From Methanobacteriota archaeon (GTDB lineage Archaea; Thermoplasmatota; Thermoplasmata; JAUWGG01), in NCBI GenBank assembly GCA_030606525.1, contig JAUWGG010000077.1, forward strand, positions 1-5,839: a stretch of DNA of 5,839 bases. Reading direction: 5' to 3'. Positions 1 through 5,563 of this stretch are shown here, one piece after another; within the stretch, counting starts at the first letter, position 1, and the number at the start of each line of letters is the position of its first letter. The notes under the pieces were generated by a model. That model did not search any database. It saw only the letters and a program-made list of their open reading frames with translations, and was not told where the DNA came from. Position numbers and translations under genes: made by a program.

Positions 1-1
1 G

Positions 2-403
2 TGCGATGAGTGTCCTAGAGAAAAACCAGATAGAATAATAATTGATAAGTTTAAAAGGGTGCATGAGGTTGAAAATATCAACGATGAGGAATGCTTTTTG
101 TCTCAAGGGATTATTTGCATGGGACCAGCTACGAGAAGCGGCTGTGGTGCTAGGTGCATAAAAGGAAATATGCCATGCAGAGGATGTTTTGGTCCACCTC
201 CAAATGTAAGAGATCAAGGAGCGAAGATGATATCCGCCTTAGCATCTGTGCTATATGCTGATAAAGAAATTGAAGTCGGTGAAGAGCGCTTAAAAGAGGT
301 AATGGATACGATCGTGGATCCAGTTGGTCTATTTTATAGATTCACGCTGCCTTCCAGCATAATAAATGTAAAAATGAAAAAAGGAGATCTTGATGATGAA
401 TAA
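2..403 (+). CDS. mvhG: [NiFe]-hydrogenase small subunit, MvhG-type (C-terminal part only)
   Basis: This is the C-terminal 133 codons of an electron-transfer small subunit of a [NiFe] hydrogenase; the 5' end lies outside the window. The reading frame is open from base 2 to a TAA at 401-403. The visible part is rich in cysteine: C1 and C4 (CDECP), C31, C39, C48, C52, C59 and C62 of the fragment, including the stretch GCGARC and the motif MPCRGCFGP, which are typical of F420-non-reducing (group 3c) small subunits. These residues bind the clusters remote from the active site that carry electrons from the large subunit towards the partner protein, MvhD in methanogens. A GTG at 59-61 could pass for a start but sits inside the conserved domain, so it is not one. 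The stop overlaps the mvhA start by 8 bases, which suggests coupled translation of the two subunits. Assignment to the small-subunit family is firm; the subgroup is inferred from motifs and the neighbouring hdr genes. Confidence 0.92.
   Translation, partial: CDECPREKPDRIIIDKFKRVHEVENINDEECFLSQGIICMGPATRSGCGARCIKGNMPCRGCFGPPPNVRDQGAKMISALASVLYADKEIEVGEERLKEVMDTIVDPVGLFYRFTLPSSIINVKMKKGDLDDE
381..388 (+). promoter_or_regulatory. Ribosome binding site of mvhA, inside mvhG
   Basis: AAGGAGAT lies within the last codons of mvhG. Its AGGAG core is 9 bases before ATG 396 and 6 before ATG 393. Once this core is aligned with the GGTGA-type sites of the downstream genes, ATG 396 has the more comparable spacing. 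TTG 390 overlaps the end of the site's downstream flank and is too close to be the start. Confidence 0.6.
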
Positions 404-1865
404 AATTAAAACCAAGGAAATAACCATAGAACCAGTTACAAGATTGGAAGGAGAGGCAAAGATATCAATATTCTTGGATGATAATGGTAACGTTGATAAA
501 GCGTATTTTCAAACCATCGAGTATAAGGGATTTGAGAAGTTTTGCGTTGGTAGACCAATTGAGGAACTTGCAAGGATAACCCCCAGGATATGTGGCGTTT
601 GTCCAGGAGCCCATGCTATGGCATCTGCGAAAGCTTTAGATGCAGTCTTTAATGCTGAAGTTCCTAAAAGAGCGAAAAAAACAAGAGAGGTATTCTACTC
701 AGCATTTACAATTCATGACCATCTATTCCATTTCTATATGCTTGCCTCCCCTGATTTCATATTAGGCATGGATGCACCAAGAGAAAGGAGGAATATATTC
801 GGGGTTGTGGATAAAGTTGGCATTGAGTTGGGTAAAAAAATCCTAAACAATATGAGGAACATGCACTTGATACAAGAGGAGATAGGAGGTAAAGCTGTAC
901 ACCCAGTCTTCGGATTGCCTGGAGGTGTGCCAAAAGGTATAGACAGTGAGAATAGGAAGAATATGGTAGCTTACTTCTCACAGGTCGTAGATTTTTTAAA
1001 GATGAGCTTGGATATGTTCGAAAACGATATACTGGAAAAATATCTCGATGTGATCACTAATGACAGGTACATAAATGAAACGCATTACATGGGTTTAGTT
1101 GATAATAACAATAAGGTGAATCTTTACGATGGCATGATCAAGGTTGTGGATGTAGATGGTAATGAGCTCTATAAGTTCAATGCTGATGATTATTTAGAAT
1201 ACATAGACGAAAAAGTAGTGGATTGGACCTATATAAAATTCCCCTACTTAAAGAAAAAAGGCTGGAAGGGTATAAAAGGCGGCAAGAATTCTAGCATCTA
1301 CTGCGTAGGTCCATTGGCTAGGATGAACGTTTCTGAAGGATTCACAACACCTTTAGCTCAAGAAAGATATAAAAAATTCTATAAGAAATTAGGAACTAAA
1401 CCAGTGCACAACACATTAGCTATACACTGGGCTAGGTTGATCGGAGCTTTATACGCTGCAGAACATGGTTTGGAACTTGTAAAGAATAAATCCATAACTA
1501 AAGGTGAATTGAGGGGAGAATTCGGCGAACCAAATGAAGGTGTGGGTGTAGTTGAAGCACCAAGAGGCACGCTCATACACCACTATAAGAGCGATAATAA
1601 TGGAATAACCACCAATGTTAACCTTATTGTTGCCACTACGCACAACAATGCTGGTATATGCATGAGTGTGGAAAAAGCTGCTAAAGCTTTGATAAAGAAC
1701 TGGAAGGTAGATGATGGACTGCTGAACCAGATAGAGATGGCTTTCAGGGCTTATGATCCATGCTTAGCGTGTGCTACTCACAGCTTAATGGGGAACATGC
1801 CCCTTGATATAAGGATATATGATAGTAAAAAGAATGTCTATAAAGAACTGAGGAGAACAGGATAA
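396..1865 (+). CDS. mvhA: [NiFe]-hydrogenase large (catalytic) subunit, MvhA-type
   Basis: Cytoplasmic catalytic subunit that splits H2 at a Ni-Fe centre; 489 residues from ATG 396. The N-terminal nickel motif is RICGVCPGAH (R64, C66, C69, H73) and the C-terminal one is DPCLACATH (C456, C459, H462), so all four Ni-binding cysteines are present. GRPIEEL just before the first motif is also typical of the family. A 27-residue tail (463-489) follows H462; in relatives such as HoxH the equivalent tail is removed by a maturation protease after this His, so processing is expected here too. The near-N-terminal RxEGH motif reads RLEGE (residues 16-20), with Glu replacing the usual His. In-frame TTG 390, ATG 393 and ATG 396 are all possible starts. 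I chose 396 because AGGAG at 382-386 then has spacing comparable to the other genes here; ATG 393 is nearly as good. Methanogen loci often carry mvhB (polyferredoxin) next, but here hdrC follows. Confidence 0.95.
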   Translation: MNKIKTKEITIEPVTRLEGEAKISIFLDDNGNVDKAYFQTIEYKGFEKFCVGRPIEELARITPRICGVCPGAHAMASAKALDAVFNAEVPKRAKKTREVFYSAFTIHDHLFHFYMLASPDFILGMDAPRERRNIFGVVDKVGIELGKKILNNMRNMHLIQEEIGGKAVHPVFGLPGGVPKGIDSENRKNMVAYFSQVVDFLKMSLDMFENDILEKYLDVITNDRYINETHYMGLVDNNNKVNLYDGMIKVVDVDGNELYKFNADDYLEYIDEKVVDWTYIKFPYLKKKGWKGIKGGKNSSIYCVGPLARMNVSEGFTTPLAQERYKKFYKKLGTKPVHNTLAIHWARLIGALYAAEHGLELVKNKSITKGELRGEFGEPNEGVGVVEAPRGTLIHHYKSDNNGITTNVNLIVATTHNNAGICMSVEKAAKALIKNWKVDDGLLNQIEMAFRAYDPCLACATHSLMGNMPLDIRIYDSKKNVYKELRRTG

Positions 1866-1867
1866 AA

Positions 1868-2272
1868 ATGGTAGATATTACCCTTGATCAAGATAAAAAA
1901 GATTTCATTGCTGAAATAGAAAAATTGAGCGGGCAGAAAATAATGCGCTGTTATCAGTGCGGGAGATGCTCTGCTGGATGTCCATTAGCTGATTATATGG
2001 ATCTCCTTCCCAATCAGGTGATCAAATATGTACAGCTAGGCCTTGATAAGGAAGTGCTTGAGTGCAATACGATCTGGGTCTGCGCTGCCTGCTACCGATG
2101 CTCTGTTGTCTGCCCTAAAGATATAGATATAGCACGATTGATGGAAGCATTACGTTTACTCATACTTAGAGACGATATAGAGAAGATGGATATAAACAAG
2201 ATTAAAAAAGAAGAGTATGCAGAACTGCCACAGATCGCTCTTGTGGCGAGCATGAGGAAGTACACATCATAG
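1868..2272 (+). CDS. hdrC: Heterodisulfide reductase subunit C (HdrC-like), short form
   Basis: A 134-residue iron-sulfur protein with two ferredoxin-type [4Fe-4S] motifs: C28-x2-C31-x2-C34-x3-C38-P and C72-x2-C75-x2-C78-x3-C82-P. A region of about 33 residues, probably largely helical, separates the two, and a C-terminal region follows. This is the HdrC plan, in which the subunit relays electrons from HdrA to HdrB on the cytoplasmic side. No signal peptide or membrane segment is seen, which separates it from the membrane HdrE/DsrM-type partners. It is shorter than methanogen HdrC (about 180-190 residues); the missing part is at the C-terminus, and the protein ends in a TAG. It starts 2 bases after the mvhA stop with AGGAG at 1851-1855 upstream, a rather long 12-base spacing. 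Its position directly before hdrB is the standard hdrCB order. Family identity is clear; whether the partner is HdrA or the fumarate reductase is inferred only. Confidence 0.88.
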   Translation: MVDITLDQDKKDFIAEIEKLSGQKIMRCYQCGRCSAGCPLADYMDLLPNQVIKYVQLGLDKEVLECNTIWVCAACYRCSVVCPKDIDIARLMEALRLLILRDDIEKMDINKIKKEEYAELPQIALVASMRKYTS

Positions 2273-2276
2273 GTGA
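2271..2276 (+). promoter_or_regulatory. Ribosome binding site of hdrB overlapping the hdrC stop
   Basis: AGGTGA begins inside the TAG stop of hdrC (2270-2272) and ends 6 bases before ATG 2283. This supports the chosen start and suggests that terminating ribosomes re-initiate on hdrB. Confidence 0.65.
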
Positions 2277-2282
2277 AAAAAA

Positions 2283-3179
2283 ATGGAAATCGCTTACTAT
2301 CCTGGCTGTACGTTAAGAACGTCGGCAAAGAACTTCGAATCTTCGAGTATAGCTGTAGCTGATCACTTAGGTATAACATTCAAAGAACTATCACAATGGA
2401 ATTGCTGCGGTACTGTTTACTCATTAGCTAGCGATGATCTCATGAAACATTTAGCTCCTGTAAGAGTTCTCATAAGGGCACAAGAGGATAATAAGGAAAA
2501 TGGTCTGGATAATAAACTTGTGACATTGTGTTCTATGTGCTATAATACCGTCAAAATGGCAAATCATTTGGTTAAGAACGATGAGGAGAAGCTTGATACA
2601 ATAAATCAATTTATGGATGAAGAGCCAGACTATGAAGCTGATGTAAATGTATTGCATTTCCTTCAACTCTTGGATGAGATCGGTATAGATAGGATAAAGG
2701 AGAATACGAAGAAATCCTTGGAAGTATTAAATCTGGCTTGTTATTACGGCTGTTATCTATTAAGACCTGAAGAAGCATCCATAGATGAAGAGCCTGAAGC
2801 ACCGAGTATAATGGAAAGAATTATGGAAGCAGCAGGTGCTAGAACGATAGACTATCCATTCAAGAATGAATGCTGCGGCAGTTATCTTACCGTTACTGAA
2901 AAAAAATATACGGCTGAAAGGACTTATAAGATAATATCTTCAGTTGTGAATAGAGGTGCAGATGCCATAGTGCTCAGTTGTCCTCTATGTGCATTTAATC
3001 TGGACAGAAGGCAGAAGCAAGCAAAGGAGCTCCATGCGAATATGAAATCCATACCTATCTTTTATTTCCCTCAATTACTTGGCTTAGCTTTCGGTATCAA
3101 TTCAAATGAACTTGGGTTCAATATGCATTATGTTGATCCTAGACCGTTGTTGAAAGAAAAGAGATTGATCAAGAGGTGA
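2283..3179 (+). CDS. hdrB: Heterodisulfide reductase subunit B (HdrB), two CCG domains
   Basis: A 298-residue protein, the normal length for HdrB, the subunit that cleaves or forms disulfides (CoM-S-S-CoB in methanogens) on two non-cubane [4Fe-4S] clusters. Both CCG (cysteine-rich) domains are complete. Domain 1 has C9, the C41-C42 pair and C83-x2-C86. Domain 2 has C157 in GCYLLRP, the C197-C198 pair and C233-x2-C236, with an additional C153 nearby. The C42 to C83 gap is 40 residues, a few more than the usual 35-36. No transmembrane segment is seen, so it is cytoplasmic. It lies 10 bases after hdrC and only 4 bases before the [2Fe-2S]/[4Fe-4S] protein. CCG domains also occur in the C-terminal half of TfrB (thiol:fumarate reductase), GlpC, LutA/LldE and similar proteins. 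The two-domain layout and the hdrC neighbour favour HdrB, but in this operon it could serve the fumarate reductase instead of, or as well as, a classical Hdr. Confidence 0.93.
   Translation: MEIAYYPGCTLRTSAKNFESSSIAVADHLGITFKELSQWNCCGTVYSLASDDLMKHLAPVRVLIRAQEDNKENGLDNKLVTLCSMCYNTVKMANHLVKNDEEKLDTINQFMDEEPDYEADVNVLHFLQLLDEIGIDRIKENTKKSLEVLNLACYYGCYLLRPEEASIDEEPEAPSIMERIMEAAGARTIDYPFKNECCGSYLTVTEKKYTAERTYKIISSVVNRGADAIVLSCPLCAFNLDRRQKQAKELHANMKSIPIFYFPQLLGLAFGINSNELGFNMHYVDPRPLLKEKRLIKR
3173..3179 (+). promoter_or_regulatory. Ribosome binding site of the iron-sulfur subunit, containing the hdrB stop
   Basis: GAGGTGA, close to a full archaeal-type site, ends in the TGA stop of hdrB (3177-3179) and lies 4 bases before ATG 3184. 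This implies tight translational coupling of hdrB with the next gene. Confidence 0.65.
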
Positions 3180-3183
3180 GAAA

Positions 3184-3870
3184 ATGGCAGAAACTGAAAA
3201 AATTACGATATATGCAATGGGAAAGGCGTATAAGGTACCTGCAGGTTTGACCATAATGTCAGCACTCGAATATGCAGGTTATCAGTATATCAGAGGCTGC
3301 GGATGCCGTAGTGGATACTGCGGAGGCTGTGCTACGATCTATAGAAGGGAAGGGGATTACAAGCTCTACACCGATCTGGCATGTCAAACACCGGCTGAAG
3401 ATGGAATGTATCTCGTTCAATTACCCTTCGTTCCAGCTAATAAATCGATCTATGATTTGGATAAGATCGAACCTATGGAAACCACCCTTGTCGAACATTA
3501 TCCAGAGATCGTAAAGTGCGTTAGCTGCAATACATGTACAAAAGCTTGCCCGCAGGATTTAGATGTTATGTACTTCATTCAAGCTGCAAAGATAGGTGAC
3601 TTTAAAGAAGTGGCAGAATTATCTTTTGACTGCATACAATGTGGACTATGCGCAGTCAGATGCCCAGCAGATATCGCGCATTATCATGTAGCTCAATTAG
3701 CCAGAAGGATATATGGTAAATTCATTAATGAAAAGGTGGAGCAGTTAACAAAAAGGTTAAATGAGATCGAGAAAGGAGTTTATGATAAAGAATTGAACAA
3801 GCTAATGAAGATGAATAAAGCGATGCTTGAAAAAGCCTATAAGAAGAGGAAGATAGAAGGAACCAAATGA
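3184..3870 (+). CDS. SdhB/FrdB-like iron-sulfur protein, equivalent to the N-terminal half of TfrB
   Basis: A 228-residue cytoplasmic electron carrier that probably serves the flavoprotein encoded next. Residues 1-85 look like a plant-type [2Fe-2S] domain with C41-x4-C46-x2-C49-x17-C67 and an extra C39. Residues about 108-170 carry two full [4Fe-4S] motifs: C112-x2-C115-x2-C118-x3-C122-P and C150-x2-C153-x2-C156-x3-C160-P. The rest (170-228) is Lys/Glu-rich and probably helical, possibly a coiled coil or docking arm. In SdhB/FrdB the third cluster is usually [3Fe-4S], which serves quinone; here both C-terminal motifs are complete and there is no membrane-anchor gene, so a quinone partner is unlikely. 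Methanogen TfrB has the same front half followed by a CCG domain; that CCG half is absent here, while an HdrB gene lies immediately upstream. Fe-S subunit status is firm; the pairing with HdrB as a split TfrB is inference. No gene symbol is assigned because existing names imply a different architecture. Confidence 0.85.
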   Translation: MAETEKITIYAMGKAYKVPAGLTIMSALEYAGYQYIRGCGCRSGYCGGCATIYRREGDYKLYTDLACQTPAEDGMYLVQLPFVPANKSIYDLDKIEPMETTLVEHYPEIVKCVSCNTCTKACPQDLDVMYFIQAAKIGDFKEVAELSFDCIQCGLCAVRCPADIAHYHVAQLARRIYGKFINEKVEQLTKRLNEIEKGVYDKELNKLMKMNKAMLEKAYKKRKIEGTK

Positions 3871-3872
3871 AC

Positions 3873-3878
3873 AGGTGA
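3873..3878 (+). promoter_or_regulatory. Ribosome binding site that decides the flavoprotein start
   Basis: AGGTGA lies 5 bases before ATG 3884. The longest open frame begins at GTG 3875, but that codon is part of this site, so ATG 3884 is the start. Confidence 0.7.
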
Positions 3879-3883
3879 ATGAT

Positions 3884-5536
3884 ATGATAGAGATGATAGA
3901 TGGTTATCCAAAATACATGAGGGAATCCATAAAAAAAGTGGAAGAAACTCGACAGGACAGAGTGGACAAACTTCCAAAGCCTATGAGCATGAGTGAAAGG
4001 AAGAAGATCTTGAATAAGTTTCACCCAGATTTTGATCCAAAGGGTAAAAGGAAGGTAAGGACAGGTCCTAACAAAGGAGATATAGTCCCAAATGAGGTAG
4101 CTGATCTACTTGAAGCGTACCCATCGATAGCGCCTAAAGACATTGATCTATCAAATATTGACTATGATGTTGATGTGCTGGTCATAGGCGGCGGTATGGC
4201 AGGCACAGTTGCAGCACTTTGGGCTCTTAAAGAGGGCATAAAAAAGGATAAAATTCTTATTACCACTAAATTAAGGCACGGAGATTCAAATTCCATAAAA
4301 GCTCAAGGCGGCATTCAATGTGCTGATAGAGAAGAAGATAGTCCTGCTATGCATTACCTGGATGTGATAGGCGGAGGGCATTTTGCAAACAAACCAGAAC
4401 TTGCTAGAGCTCTGGTCACAGATGCCCCTAAGATACTTGATTGGCATGAAGATTTAGGTGTGATGTACGATAGGGATAATGGAAAATACTTAGAACTATC
4501 TGGAGGAGGAACTTCAAGATTCCGTCTTCATTCTGCTAAGGATTACACAGGTCTGGAGATTATGCGTGTACTGAGGGATGAATCCATCAATCAAGGCATA
4601 GAGGTGATCGAGTTCGCATCTGCAATTGAGCTGTTACTCGATGATGGAGGTAAGGTAGCTGGAGCTTTACTTTACAATATGGAAACTGAGGAATATTCAA
4701 TAGCGAGGGCAAAGTCCACAATTCTAGCCACAGGTGGCTTTGGAAGGCTTCATATTCAGAGTTACCCCACCACCAATCATTACGGTGCGACAGCAGATGG
4801 TTTAGTTATGGCTTACAGGGCAGGTGCAAATTTTGTGGATATGGATACTGTACAATATCATCCCACTGGAGCTGCTTATCCAGAACAGATCGTTGGTCAA
4901 CTTATCACAGAAAAAGTGAGAGGATTAGGCGGACAGCCAGTTAATAAAGATGGTAAGCAGTTTGTATTCCCATTGGAGCCAAGGGATGTCGAAGCTGCAG
5001 CGATAATAAGGGAATGTACAGAGAGGAACAAAGGTGTTAAATCGCCTACAGGAATGGTTGGAATTTGGCTGGACACACCAATAATAGAGATAATTCACGG
5101 TAAGGGCGCTGTAAAGGAGAATTTACATGCTATCTACCGCATGTATGAAAGGTTTGATATCGATGTTACTAAAGACCCGATCCTTGTATTTCCGACTCTA
5201 CACTATCAAAACGGGGGCGTTGAGATAGATGTCAATGCAGCGACTAGTGTCGCAGGTCTATTTGCAGCAGGAGAAGTTGAAGGAGGCGTTCATGGTAAAA
5301 ATAGATTAATGGGCAATTCTCTTTTAGACTGCAATGTATTCGGACTAAGAGCTGGTATATCTGCAGCTAAACATGCTAAAAAGACGAAGTTAGGCAAATT
5401 AACTCTTCAACATGTTGAGAAGTATACAAAAAATCTGGAGAAAAATAAAATCAAACCGAAGATGAGAAGTCCTATGCTACTCCCAGAGTATAGAGAAGAA
5501 GATGTTCTAGCCAGGAGACTCAGGCTCTCCACATGA
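3884..5536 (+). CDS. tfrA: Fumarate reductase/succinate dehydrogenase-family flavoprotein (TfrA-like)
   Basis: A 550-residue soluble flavoprotein that probably reduces fumarate to succinate. The FAD-binding fold starts at VIGGGMAG (GxGxxG at G102, G104, G107), and the AQGG element is at 140-143. Catalytic residues of the family are all recognisable: H326 in HPTG, E343 and R346 in TEKVRG, R367 in PRD, H440 in LHYQNGG and R474 in NRLMGNSL. The His that binds FAD covalently in FrdA/SdhA aligns with N136, so FAD should be non-covalent, as in L-aspartate oxidase. About 95 residues precede the FAD fold, far more than in FrdA, and only 76 follow R474, so the usual C-terminal helical domain is short. 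The spacing from E343 to R367 is also compact. The gene begins 13 bases after the Fe-S subunit gene. With no membrane anchor or quinone site in view, the TfrA type fits better than a respiratory enzyme. Family is certain; substrate is likely but unproven, since related reductases act on other enoates. Confidence 0.85.
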   Translation: MIEMIDGYPKYMRESIKKVEETRQDRVDKLPKPMSMSERKKILNKFHPDFDPKGKRKVRTGPNKGDIVPNEVADLLEAYPSIAPKDIDLSNIDYDVDVLVIGGGMAGTVAALWALKEGIKKDKILITTKLRHGDSNSIKAQGGIQCADREEDSPAMHYLDVIGGGHFANKPELARALVTDAPKILDWHEDLGVMYDRDNGKYLELSGGGTSRFRLHSAKDYTGLEIMRVLRDESINQGIEVIEFASAIELLLDDGGKVAGALLYNMETEEYSIARAKSTILATGGFGRLHIQSYPTTNHYGATADGLVMAYRAGANFVDMDTVQYHPTGAAYPEQIVGQLITEKVRGLGGQPVNKDGKQFVFPLEPRDVEAAAIIRECTERNKGVKSPTGMVGIWLDTPIIEIIHGKGAVKENLHAIYRMYERFDIDVTKDPILVFPTLHYQNGGVEIDVNAATSVAGLFAAGEVEGGVHGKNRLMGNSLLDCNVFGLRAGISAAKHAKKTKLGKLTLQHVEKYTKNLEKNKIKPKMRSPMLLPEYREEDVLARRLRLST

Positions 5537-5563
5537 AAAAACTTGCTTTGGAAGGTACAAAAA

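Noticed and set aside
59..61. GTG as start codon of the first gene
   Set aside because: The frame is open upstream to the window edge and encodes conserved hydrogenase small-subunit sequence with CDECP, so the gene simply continues to the left.
757..981. Minus-strand open frames opposite mvhA, and similar ones opposite hdrC, hdrB and the flavoprotein gene
   Set aside because: Their products are low-complexity Ser/Leu/Phe/Tyr-rich sequences without motifs, lying opposite strongly conserved genes.
2270..2360. TAG at the end of the short hdrC read as pyrrolysine
   Set aside because: Readthrough would add only about 30 residues before a TGA, they resemble no HdrC tail, and the hdrB ribosome binding site sits exactly on this stop.
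3272..3514. Open frame of 80 codons in another + frame inside the iron-sulfur subunit gene
   Set aside because: It overlaps the cysteine-motif coding sequence completely and has no family features; it is a shadow of the real frame.
3875..3883. GTG 3875 as the flavoprotein start
   Set aside because: It is inside the AGGTGA ribosome binding site that serves ATG 3884, and there is no site upstream of it at a suitable distance.
5537..5563. Terminator or promoter in the largest intergenic gap
   Set aside because: The gap is only 27 bases, A-rich, with no inverted repeat, T-run or TATA-like box that I can support.
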